The translations under genes were made by a program, and so were the position numbers. Shown here piece after piece: positions 25,498 to 32,606 of a stretch of DNA of 32,843 bases. Location of the stretch: positions 1 through 32,843 of the forward strand of contig NZ_JAXMJI010000035.1 in NCBI RefSeq assembly GCF_034376665.1. Direction: 5' to 3'. Positions within the stretch are counted from its first letter, which is position 1. Each line of letters starts with the position of its first letter. The DNA is from Allopontixanthobacter sp034376665 (lineage in GTDB: Bacteria; Pseudomonadota; Alphaproteobacteria; Sphingomonadales; Sphingomonadaceae). The notes beneath the pieces are model-generated. The model ran no database searches. It worked only from the letters and a program-made list of their open reading frames with translations, and was not told where the DNA came from.

Positions 25498-27741
25498 TTA
25501 TGCCGCGAGCTGCGCTACTTTCTGAAACCTTTTCGAGTTCCCGATCCCGGCCAACGTCACACTGCCGAGATCCATTGCAGGGCTGAACAGGAATCCTTGC
25601 CCCAGTCCGCATCCCATCTGCTGGAGCAATTGCAGCTGTTCATCGGTTTCAATGCCTTCCGCAATAATTTGAATACCCATGTTCTTGGCCATTGCGATGA
25701 GCGCGTGAACGATCGTCCGAGCCTGCCAATCTCCTGTCATCGCTTGAACAAAACTCTTGTCGATCTTTACCTTGTCGATCGGAAAATCCCTGAGGTGTGA
25801 CAGCGATGAAAAGCCGGTGCCGAAATCATCGAGGGCTATACCTACCCCCGCGTCGTGAAGCTGGGTCAGGACGTTCCGAACCGTTCCCTTGTCGTTCACC
25901 AACAACATTGTTTCCGTTATCTCCAAGGTGACCATCTGGGCAGGAACACCGGCCTCCGACAGCGACGCGAGCAACTTCTCGGCAAATCCTCGGCTCAGCA
26001 GGTCGGCCTCTGCCACGTTTACGCTGACAAAGCTTAAGCCGGGTCGAGCGGCCTGCAGCGTACCTATCTCAGCAAAGAGTGAGCGCAGCATGCGTTTGGT
26101 GATCTCCCGCGAAAGAATAGGATCCAGGATAGCTGAAATCACTTCCGTCGCGGTCAGTCTTCCGCCTGCACGAGTGTTGAGCCGCATCAGACTCTCGAAG
26201 CCCACAACCCTGCCATCTGCGAGGTCTACGATCGGCTGGTAGGCAGCAAATACGCGTTCTTCGTCCAACGCAGCGCGGACTTCAGCAATCGCCCACTGTC
26301 GCGCCTTGTTGCAATTTTCCAGAGCAAGGCTGTAGTAATGAATTGCACTCCGTTGGCGCTTTTTTCCCTCGTAGAGGGCAAGATCCGCCCTTCGAATCAA
26401 CTCTCTTGCGGACATGCCATCTTCGAACCACGCGACGCCGGCCGTGCCGCTCAACTGCAGCTTCTGTCCAGAGATGGCTACCTGACCTTTAATGGACGCC
26501 AGCACCGCTTCTGTGAGCGAGGTGACTTCCATCGGCGAGGAGCCCGGCGGCGGCAGGAGCGCGAACTCATCACCACCCCATCGCGCGAGAACTGTATCCT
26601 CACCAAGGACCTTCAGCACACGCGCGCTGAGTTCTTCCAGTACAACATCGCCGACAACGTGGCCGAAGGTATCGTTGACATCCTTGAAGCCGTCCAAATC
26701 GAGAAGCACCAGCGACACCTTCTGCTTTGTCCGGCGATGTTCCTGAATCTTCTCTTGCAAAGATCTGTCAAAGGCGTGTCTGTTGTAGATGCCGGTAAGA
26801 CTGTCGTAATCAGCGGCTCGCTTGAGGGCGAGAATGGCATGGTGGGCATCGGAGATGTCTCGGACCACACCGACAACCCGCGGAGAGCTGTTTTCGTTAC
26901 CTTCCAGTCTCTCGCCGACGCAACGGATGCGCCTGACACATCCGTCAGCTGTGAAAAGGTCGGCCTCATATTCGAAAGGTGCACCAGTTATCGCTGCATC
27001 GCGAATTGCTTGATTGATGCGGGGGCGGTCCTCCTCCGCATAAAATCCTAACGCCCGCTTCGTATCGATTGGCTCGCCCGCTGCGAGCCCGGAGAGAGCA
27101 TACATCTGATCTGAGAATTGCAGCGTGCGAGACTTCAGTCCCAGCTCCCATGCCCCAATGCCGCCGATCTTCTCGGCTTGTTTCAACAATTGGCTGCTTT
27201 TTTTGAGTGCGAGAGTTTCTCTCCGCAACAGCTTATTGAGCTTGGCGGATTCAAGAAACTCGCCCTGAGCACGGATGAGGTCTTCGGCGGTTCTTGCGAG
27301 GCACTCAAGCCGGGCGAGATCTTTCGGACCGAACTTGCGGGGACGATTATCAGCGACACATAGTGCCCCAATAAAGTGCCCTTCGGGAGAACGGATGGGA
27401 TGGCCCAGGTAGGAGCGGATGTGTGGCTCCCCTGTGACCAGAGGATTGTTCGCGAAGCGAACGTCAGCCAATGCGTCTTCCACCATCAAGGGCTCGCCGC
27501 CAGCAATCGCATGGTGGCAAAACGATTCTTCGCGCGGAATCTCCCTGAGCTCAACGCCAAAGGATGAAAGCAACCACTGTCGGTCCTTATCCAGCAGGGA
27601 GACCTGAGCGAAAGGGGTTGAAAACAGGTCGGCACAGTGGCGTGTGATGCGATCGATGCCTGCGTGTGTTGGCGTGTCGAGCAGTTTCAACTTACGTAGG
27701 ACAGCAACTCGTCTGACCTCGTCTTTTTCAGTCGGAAGCAT
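25498..27741 (-). CDS. GAF-PAS-GGDEF-EAL cyclic-di-GMP signalling protein
   Basis: A 747-residue cytoplasmic protein without membrane segments. Order: GAF (about 1-160), short coiled coil, PAS (about 190-305), GGDEF (about 310-470) and EAL (about 480-735). The cyclase motif GGDEF (389-393) is intact. The inhibitory RxxD site that normally sits five residues before it is absent (G-E-D-T there). The phosphodiesterase motif is ESL (E516), with N575, E607, DDFGTG (638-643), K659 and E695 around it, so hydrolysis is plausible. The ATG at 27741, preceded by AGAGAG, gives a GAF domain at the N terminus; the longer open frame upstream is rejected. Net activity, making or degrading c-di-GMP, is undecided. 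Confidence 0.92.
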   Translation of the reverse strand: MLPTEKDEVRRVAVLRKLKLLDTPTHAGIDRITRHCADLFSTPFAQVSLLDKDRQWLLSSFGVELREIPREESFCHHAIAGGEPLMVEDALADVRFANNPLVTGEPHIRSYLGHPIRSPEGHFIGALCVADNRPRKFGPKDLARLECLARTAEDLIRAQGEFLESAKLNKLLRRETLALKKSSQLLKQAEKIGGIGAWELGLKSRTLQFSDQMYALSGLAAGEPIDTKRALGFYAEEDRPRINQAIRDAAITGAPFEYEADLFTADGCVRRIRCVGERLEGNENSSPRVVGVVRDISDAHHAILALKRAADYDSLTGIYNRHAFDRSLQEKIQEHRRTKQKVSLVLLDLDGFKDVNDTFGHVVGDVVLEELSARVLKVLGEDTVLARWGGDEFALLPPPGSSPMEVTSLTEAVLASIKGQVAISGQKLQLSGTAGVAWFEDGMSARELIRRADLALYEGKKRQRSAIHYYSLALENCNKARQWAIAEVRAALDEERVFAAYQPIVDLADGRVVGFESLMRLNTRAGGRLTATEVISAILDPILSREITKRMLRSLFAEIGTLQAARPGLSFVSVNVAEADLLSRGFAEKLLASLSEAGVPAQMVTLEITETMLLVNDKGTVRNVLTQLHDAGVGIALDDFGTGFSSLSHLRDFPIDKVKIDKSFVQAMTGDWQARTIVHALIAMAKNMGIQIIAEGIETDEQLQLLQQMGCGLGQGFLFSPAMDLGSVTLAGIGNSKRFQKVAQLAA

Positions 27742-27910
27742 TGTATATTCTCTCTTTTCCCGAAGAGAGGTACAACGCCTGTGTGAGATTTGGGTTAGCT
27801 GTGAACTGTGGCAAATACGCAAAACTGAGACAGGGTCATTCGGCTCCACTTTGTCACCGATACGATCTGCTTGAACCAGCAGCGTCATTCTCATGGGTAG
27901 AAAAGGGCAC

Positions 27911-28282
27911 TCAGTTTGTGTGGCTATGCTCAGGCGGAGCGAAAAGGATCAGTTCAACGCGTTCGGATCCCTCGACATAGGCATCGTGACCCGGCGGTAT
28001 TTCGAAAAAGTCACCCGGGCTGATGCTGGTCACCTGATCGGCTTCAATCATGCGGACGATCAACTTTCCACTGATGCAGTAGCCGGTGTGATGCATAGGA
28101 CAGCTGTCTGGAAAGCCCAGCAGCGGCTTCTCGTCCTTCTCCCAGGTCCATCCCGGTTCGAAGATGGCGTGCATTCCCGTGTTGCCGTGAGCCATTTTGA
28201 CAATCGAAATGCCTCCTGCATCTTTCATGTCAATCCGGTCATCGGGTGCATCGAAGCGGCGTGTTTCTATTCCCATGGTCAC
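27911..28282 (-). CDS. Cupin domain protein
   Basis: A 123-residue single-domain beta-barrel of the cupin fold. Motif 1 appears as GWTWEKDEKP with MHHTGYCISGKLIVRM, and motif 2 as PGDFFEIPPGHDAYV. Only part of the usual His/His/Glu/His metal set is seen, so metal binding is uncertain. The start is GTG at 28282, with GAGGAG about eight bases upstream; an ATG two codons on is too far from it. Small cupins of this type may be sensors or isomerase/dioxygenase-like enzymes; I cannot assign a substrate. It lies between the c-di-GMP protein and mddA-like gene on the same strand. Confidence 0.82.
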   Translation of the reverse strand: MTMGIETRRFDAPDDRIDMKDAGGISIVKMAHGNTGMHAIFEPGWTWEKDEKPLLGFPDSCPMHHTGYCISGKLIVRMIEADQVTSISPGDFFEIPPGHDAYVEGSERVELILFAPPEHSHTN

Positions 28283-28366
28283 GGTAAGATCTCCTCACGG
28301 TTACGATCGGGCGGCTTTCCTTCTTCGTTTGCCGCGGCTGACTGAACCGACGCTTGCCGCGCCCGC

Positions 28367-29113
28367 TTACCGCGGTTCGCTGCGCGTTCGCCGAAGTCTT
28401 GGCGTCAGCATCCCCACGCGTTGGCGGTACTCGTCATAATCACGGCCGAAGAGTCCGACGAGATCGCGCTCTTCGTAGCGAATGGCGATGATCATGTAGA
28501 CGGACATTCCAGCGGCGAGGAGGAGATGGCCATAGGTCATCACCGGAGTTGCCCAGAAGGCGAGAAAAAAGCCGGCGTAGAGGGGATGCCGAACCAGCTT
28601 GTACAGGAATGGCTGCCGGAACTGCGGTGCCGCCGCTTGCCAGCCGCGGACATAAAACCAGGCCTGCTGGAGCCCGAACAGTTCGAAATGGTTGATCAGG
28701 AAGGTGCTCAAGAGCACCACGAGCCAGCCTGCCGCAAACAGCGTCCACAAGACGTATGCGCCCACACCCGTCACGCTCCATACTTCACCTTCTATCGGAC
28801 GCCAGAAAGCAAACAGGATGATCAACGCAGCGCTGGCGGCAAGAACATAGACGCTGCGCTCCGCCTGCTCGGGGACAAGGCGCTTCCAGGCTCGCTTGAA
28901 GCCCTGGCGTGCCATGATGCTGTGTTGAAGCCCGAACAGGGCAATCAAGGCGACATTTATCAGCAAGGCGAGCAGGGGCGGTGCTGTCGGGCCTTCGTCC
29001 ACCGTGACCGGGACTATCGGCAAATTGCCTACGAATGCGATGAGGTAAAGAAAAGTCGCGAAGAACACCGCATAGGCGATGACGGCGAATATCAGCGAAG
29101 CTGCTTTTGACAT
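28367..29113 (-). CDS. mddA: Methanethiol S-methyltransferase (MddA-like)
   Basis: A 248-residue membrane methyltransferase with about five to six helices. MddA enzymes transfer a methyl group from S-adenosylmethionine to methanethiol, releasing dimethyl sulfide. Diagnostic blocks are LFGLQHSIMARQGFK, INHFELFGLQQAWFY, and the C-terminal SAM-binding stretch LYKLVRHPLYAGFFLAFWAT followed by RYEERDLVGLFG. The RHPLY...EERD pair is shared with the isoprenylcysteine carboxyl-methyltransferase/NnrU clan, but the whole pattern and length fit MddA. GGGAGAG lies five bases before the ATG. It could detoxify methanethiol. No methionine gamma-lyase gene is nearby. Confidence 0.87.
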   Translation of the reverse strand: MSKAASLIFAVIAYAVFFATFLYLIAFVGNLPIVPVTVDEGPTAPPLLALLINVALIALFGLQHSIMARQGFKRAWKRLVPEQAERSVYVLAASAALIILFAFWRPIEGEVWSVTGVGAYVLWTLFAAGWLVVLLSTFLINHFELFGLQQAWFYVRGWQAAAPQFRQPFLYKLVRHPLYAGFFLAFWATPVMTYGHLLLAAGMSVYMIIAIRYEERDLVGLFGRDYDEYRQRVGMLTPRLRRTRSEPR

Positions 29114-29157
29114 GCCGTCTCTCCCTCGGCTGCACTAAGGAAGATTACCACGCGCAG

Positions 29158-29169
29158 AGGGATTCAAAC
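29158..29169. repeat. Degenerate copy of the tRNA-Ser T-arm
   Basis: AGGGATTCAAAC matches 11 of 12 bases of AGGGATTCGAAC at 29408-29419 inside the tRNA-Ser gene, in the same orientation and 250 bases away. It may be a worn attachment-site repeat from an old integration at the tRNA 3' end. Confidence 0.35.
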
Positions 29170-29202
29170 AAAGGAAAATTCCCGCTTCGAGGGCTTCGTA
29201 TT

Positions 29203-29350
29203 ACTCTCCTACCTTCGGCAGCAATGAGCGTGGAGCCAGAGGCGCCGAAGGCATCGAGCACGATCTCGCCCCTCGGGAGATGTCCTTGATCGCGTCCCTG
29301 ATCATCGGGACCGGCTTTTCCGTCGGGTGCATTTCCGCCTGTTCAGCGGA
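29203..29350 (-). pseudogene. Remnant of a DNA (adenine/cytosine-N4) methyltransferase
   Basis: The minus strand encodes MHPTEKPVPMIRDAIKDIS, then after a one-base frame change GEIVLDAFGASGSTLIAAEG. HPTEKPV is the motif preceding the last catalytic-domain region of amino-methyltransferases, and D-x-F-x-x-SG-x-T is the SAM-binding FxGxG-type motif I. Only about 45 residues survive, the two parts are in different frames around 29270-29275, and the usual DPF is DAF. It is clearly dead. It sits just beyond the 3' end of the tRNA-Ser gene, a favoured integration site for mobile elements that carry such methylases. Confidence 0.6.
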
Positions 29351-29395
29351 CTTGCGCGCGCGCCCTGCGAGCTGAGACTAGTGCGGAGGGGGCGC

Positions 29396-29485
29396 TGGCG
29401 GAGAGACAGGGATTCGAACCCTGGGTACGGTTGCCCGCACAGTAGTTTTCGAGACTACCCCGTTCGACCACTCCGGCATCTCTCC
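29396..29485 (-). tRNA. tRNA-Ser (anticodon CGA)
   Basis: Acceptor GGAGAGA pairs with TCTCTCC, followed by discriminator G and an encoded CCA (29396-29398). The anticodon stem is GTAGT/ACTAC around loop CTCGAAA, giving anticodon CGA (29449-29451 on the plus strand). The T-loop is TTCGAAT, and there is a long variable arm typical of serine tRNA. It decodes UCG. Confidence 0.96.
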
Positions 29486-29637
29486 GCGGCGCATTCGGAA
29501 CGGGCCAGCTGTCCGGTCCGCCCCAAGTCTGTTCGGGAGCGCGCCGGTTAGCGGAAGGTCGGCGGCTTGCCAAGCCCTTACTCGCGTGCCCGGATGGCAA
29601 CGGCGCGGGAGAGTCGTGGAGTACCGCGGCAGGTGGC

Positions 29638-29665
29638 TTGTTTCGCATCTGCGAAGGCCTATATT
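29638..29665 (+). promoter_or_regulatory. Likely hspQ promoter overlapping an inverted repeat
   Basis: TTGTTT (29638-29643), a 16-base spacer and TATATT (29660-29665) resemble a housekeeping promoter. TTCGCA-TC-TGCGAA (29642-29655), a perfect inverted repeat, lies between the boxes and could be an operator. The ATG at 29674 is only 8 bases past the -10 box, so the transcript would be nearly leaderless. Confidence 0.4.
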
Positions 29666-29673
29666 CGCGATCC

Positions 29674-30054
29674 ATGGCTCGTACCCAGTTCTTTTCTGCA
29701 GCGGCCGGACGCACCATCGATGTGCCCCAGCGCGCGGTTGCGCGGTTCGGCATCGGCGATGTCGTGCGTCACCGGATATTCGATTTCCGCGGAGTGATCT
29801 TCGATATCGACCCGGTTTTCGCCAACAGCGAGGAATGGTACGAATCCATCCCGAAGCATATCCGGCCGAAGCGGGAGCAGCCCTATTACCACCTGCTCGC
29901 GGAAAACGAGGAATCCTCCTACGTCGCCTACGTCAGCCAGCAGAACCTGTTGGCCGATGCCGAAGGCGGTCCTGTGGACCACCCCAGCGTGGCCGAATTG
30001 TTCAGCGATTTCGAGAATGGGCGATACCGGATGCGGCGTTCGCTGACCCATTGA
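29674..30054 (+). CDS. hspQ: Heat shock protein HspQ / YccV-like hemimethylated-DNA-binding domain protein
   Basis: A 126-residue small protein. The YccV-like fold is recognised by ARFGIGDVVRHRIFDFRGVI, DPVFANSEEWYESIP and PYYHLLAENEESSYVAYVSQQNL. In enterobacteria HspQ acts as an adaptor or specificity factor for Lon protease and binds hemimethylated oriC DNA. The chosen ATG at 29674 fits family N termini. An upstream in-frame TTG at 29638 would add 12 residues that do not look conserved, and it falls within the promoter-like boxes. No Shine-Dalgarno precedes the ATG, consistent with a leaderless message. It stands alone between the tRNA and a convergent permease gene. Confidence 0.88.
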   Translation: MARTQFFSAAAGRTIDVPQRAVARFGIGDVVRHRIFDFRGVIFDIDPVFANSEEWYESIPKHIRPKREQPYYHLLAENEESSYVAYVSQQNLLADAEGGPVDHPSVAELFSDFENGRYRMRRSLTH

Positions 30055-30082
30055 TGCGGGGCATGGCCGAATTGGCGGTCCG

Positions 30083-31000
30083 CTAGTCCTTGAGCTTCCA
30101 ACCCGAGCGCAGGACTTTGTAGCTGACGATCGCCAAAGCGATGTTCAGCACCACCAGTCCGGCCGCCGCACCCAGCACCGCGGTGTTGGTGTCGCCGATA
30201 TCGCTCTGGCCGAGAAATCCGAAGCGGAAACCGGAAATCACATAGAAGAACGGGTTGAACCGGCTGACGGCCTGAAACAGCGGCGACAGATTGTCGATTA
30301 CGTAAAAGGTGCCGGAAAGCAGCGACAACGGCGCGATGACGAAATTGGTCACTGCGGCGTTGTGATCGAATTTCTCCGCCCAGATGGAGGCAAGCAGGCC
30401 CATCAGCGCCAGCATGACCGAACCCATCAAGCCGAACCACGCGACTGCCCAGGGATGCGCCATGGCCAGCGACACACCCGGCCACAGCGACATCGCGAGA
30501 CCGACCGCCAAGCCGACCATTATCGCACGGGTGACCGCCGCCAGCACGATTCCGGCCATCAATTCGCCTTCGGAAAGCGGCGGCATCAGCAGATCGATGA
30601 TGGTACCCTGGATCTTGCCCGCCAGCAGCGAGAAGCTGGAATTGGCGAAGGCATTCTGCATCATGCCCATCACGATCAGGCCAGGAGCGACGAATGTCGC
30701 GAAGGGGACGCCCAGCACTTCGCGGCCTGGCCTACCCCCCGCACCGCCAAGTGCAACGGTGAAAATAACCAGAAACAGTAGGGTTGTGACCGCCGGGGCC
30801 CAAATCGTCTGCGTCTGCACCTTGAGAAATCGCCGAACCTCCTTAATATAGAGACTCCAGAGGCCGATGCGATTGACGCCGTATATTATCGGCACACCGC
30901 GTGGGCCGAACCGGTTGTTACCGTCAGTGAAAGTGCCAGAACCCGGTAACCGGGTCCCGGTCTTTTCAGTGTTTTCTTGTGTGCGGGCTTGATCGGCCAT
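30083..31000 (-). CDS. ABC-2 type transporter permease
   Basis: A 305-residue inner-membrane permease with about six transmembrane helices. Its N terminus has a polar 40-residue leader followed by GLWSLYIKEVRRFLKVQTQTIWAPAVTTLLFL, the connector helix of the ABC-2 (YadH-like) family. The characteristic ABC-2 loop LSLLSGTFYVIDNLSPLFQA and FNPFFYVISGFRFGF follow. The ATG at 31000 fits family lengths; the longer frame upstream runs into the divergent gcrA gene. No cognate ATPase lies in the window: wzt already has a partner and the ATPase remnant at 31787 is ModC-like and truncated. Its substrate is unknown. It is divergent from gcrA with a 73-base gap. Confidence 0.88.
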   Translation of the reverse strand: MADQARTQENTEKTGTRLPGSGTFTDGNNRFGPRGVPIIYGVNRIGLWSLYIKEVRRFLKVQTQTIWAPAVTTLLFLVIFTVALGGAGGRPGREVLGVPFATFVAPGLIVMGMMQNAFANSSFSLLAGKIQGTIIDLLMPPLSEGELMAGIVLAAVTRAIMVGLAVGLAMSLWPGVSLAMAHPWAVAWFGLMGSVMLALMGLLASIWAEKFDHNAAVTNFVIAPLSLLSGTFYVIDNLSPLFQAVSRFNPFFYVISGFRFGFLGQSDIGDTNTAVLGAAAGLVVLNIALAIVSYKVLRSGWKLKD

Positions 31001-31073
31001 GACGGCGCGCCTAGTGCGAACAGGGTTTGCTGGCAAGTCCGGCCGAGGCTGTTTTATTATTGGATTCTTGTGA

Positions 31074-31775
31074 ATGAGCTGGACTGACGAGCGAATTGGT
31101 ACCCTGAAGACGATGTGGGAAGGCGGATCGACCGCTAGCCAGATCGCAGAGGAACTGGGCGGCGTGAGCCGAAATGCCGTGATCGGCAAGGCGCACCGCC
31201 TGGGCCTCAAGTCGCGCCCGTCGCCGGTAAAGGCCAACGACAAGAAGGCTGACCCGGCAAGTACGGCCTCCAAGCCCACTGCAAAGAAGGCTGCCCCCAA
31301 GCCCGCATCCCGGCCCGCACCCGTGCGCCCTCAGGCAGCGAAGCATCCGCCGCGCCCCGTGGCACCCGTAGCTTCCCATGCCACTCCGGAAGGGAAGGAT
31401 ATTCCGTCCCAACCGATGCCCAACCCGTCGAGCAATTTGCCGAAGATCGTCTCGGTCGGCCCCGGCGGTTTCCTCCGGCAGGGTCCGGGCGACCAGCAGC
31501 CGCCGATACCGCCCGCTCCGCCGCGCCGCCTAGTGCCGGCCAAGCCCAGTCCCGCAATAGCCGGCAAGACCACATTGCTCGATCTGAACGACAAGGTCTG
31601 CCGTTGGCCGATGGGCCATCCGGGAGAACCCGATTTCCATTTCTGCGGGCAGGACGTGAACCCGGGCTTCCCCTATTGCGTCGAACATTGCGGACGGGCG
31701 TTCCAGGCACAGCTGCCTCGCGGTTCGCGCCGTCCGCCCCCGCCCCTGCCATTTGGCGGGCCGCGCGTCCGCTAA
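31074..31775 (+). CDS. gcrA: GcrA cell-cycle regulator
   Basis: A 233-residue GcrA protein, the alphaproteobacterial transcription regulator that works with sigma-70 and N6-adenine methylation at GANTC to drive cell-cycle genes. The N-terminal DNA-binding region (about 1-45) is typical: MSWTDERIGTLKTMWEGGST then ASQIAEELGGVSRNAVIGKA and HRLGL. A long Pro/Ala/Lys-rich linker follows. The C-terminal sigma-binding region has VCRWPMGHPGEPDFHFCG and NPGFPYCVEHCGRAF. It is longer than Caulobacter GcrA (173 residues), mainly in the linker. A GATTC (GANTC) lies at 31063-31067. No clear Shine-Dalgarno is present, so the message may be leaderless. Confidence 0.95.
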   Translation: MSWTDERIGTLKTMWEGGSTASQIAEELGGVSRNAVIGKAHRLGLKSRPSPVKANDKKADPASTASKPTAKKAAPKPASRPAPVRPQAAKHPPRPVAPVASHATPEGKDIPSQPMPNPSSNLPKIVSVGPGGFLRQGPGDQQPPIPPAPPRRLVPAKPSPAIAGKTTLLDLNDKVCRWPMGHPGEPDFHFCGQDVNPGFPYCVEHCGRAFQAQLPRGSRRPPPPLPFGGPRVR

Positions 31776-31786
31776 GCCAGCTTCCC

Positions 31787-32010
31787 AACTGCGATTTGCG
31801 GCCCGCCAGGCCCGCGCAGTGCTGGCCAACCCGCGTTTCCTGCTGCTTGACGAGCCGCTGTCCTCGCTTGATCAGGCACGCGGCGCAGAGATCCTGACCA
31901 TGATCGAAGAAATCGGCACTACCATCGGCATCCCGATGATCTACGTCAGCCACCAGCCGGAAGAAGCCGCGCGGCTCACCGATACGGTGCTGCAACTCGC
32001 CCCCGCCTAG
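31787..32010 (+). pseudogene. C-terminal fragment of a ModC-like ABC ATPase
   Basis: Directly behind gcrA an open frame encodes ARQARAVLANPRFLLLDEPL and SSLDQARG, then IPMIYVSHQPEEAARLTDTV to a stop at 32010. These are the tail of the signature region, Walker B (LLLDEP), D-loop and switch histidine of an ABC ATPase, closest in style to the molybdate importer subunit ModC. The Walker A half and the intact LSGG signature are missing, and the frame runs back into gcrA without a proper start. About 70 residues remain, too few to bind ATP. It looks like a relic left by deletion or a gcrA-side rearrangement. Confidence 0.65.
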
Positions 32011-32077
32011 AAAAGCGCCCTTGCACCGCTGCATCCCCCGCCGCTAGAGGGGGCCGGCAATACCGACAGGAAATTCC

Positions 32078-32602
32078 ATGGCGCTTTCACTTCATTCGGC
32101 CCTGATCCCCAGCATGGTCCAGATCACCCGGTCCGTCAGCAAACTGGTCGATAAGGCAGAGGCGCATTGCGAGGAGAACTCCCTGCCACACAGCGAGATC
32201 ATCGGAGCGCGGCTGGCGGAGAATATGCTGCCCTTCGCCTATCAGGTGAAATGCTGCTGGGCCCACTCTTCGCACGCGGTCGCGAGCGTTCGCGAGGGCG
32301 TGTTCACGCCCGACATGAGCCCGTTTCCCGACAGCTTCGCAGGCTTGCGCGAAGTGCTCGCAAAGGCGGTGGATGAACTGGAAGCGATTACCGAGGCGGA
32401 ACTCGAGGAACTCGCCGGCAAGGACATGCGGTTCGAAATTCCCGGCAAATACCGGATCGACTTTACCGGACAGGAATTCCTGCTCAGCTTTGCGCAGCCG
32501 AATTTCTATTTTCACGCCAGTACCGCCTATGACATCCTTCGCATGAAGGGCCTGCCGCTGGGCAAGACCGACTATCTCGGCAAATTGCGATTGAAGGGCT
32601 AG
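32078..32602 (+). CDS. DUF1993 family protein
   Basis: A 174-residue soluble protein of the DUF1993 family, helical and DinB-like in fold. The N-terminal helix is LHSALIPSMVQITRSVSKLVDKAE. Conserved later blocks are ARLAENMLPFAYQVKCCW and FLLSFAQPNFYFHASTAYDILR with the characteristic FHASTAYDILR ending and LGKTDYLG. Family members have no established function; a putative metal site of the DinB superfamily may be present but is not certain. The ATG at 32078 has AGGAAA upstream. The next gene starts only four bases downstream, so they may be co-transcribed. Confidence 0.9.
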   Translation: MALSLHSALIPSMVQITRSVSKLVDKAEAHCEENSLPHSEIIGARLAENMLPFAYQVKCCWAHSSHAVASVREGVFTPDMSPFPDSFAGLREVLAKAVDELEAITEAELEELAGKDMRFEIPGKYRIDFTGQEFLLSFAQPNFYFHASTAYDILRMKGLPLGKTDYLGKLRLKG

Positions 32603-32606
32603 TGCG

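Noticed and set aside
26338..27051. Plus-strand open frame of 237 codons opposite the GGDEF region
   Set aside because: Antisense shadow of a gene with clear domain motifs.
31207..32034. Minus-strand open frame of 275 codons across gcrA
   Set aside because: Antisense to gcrA and the ModC-like remnant; proline/arginine-rich shadow composition.
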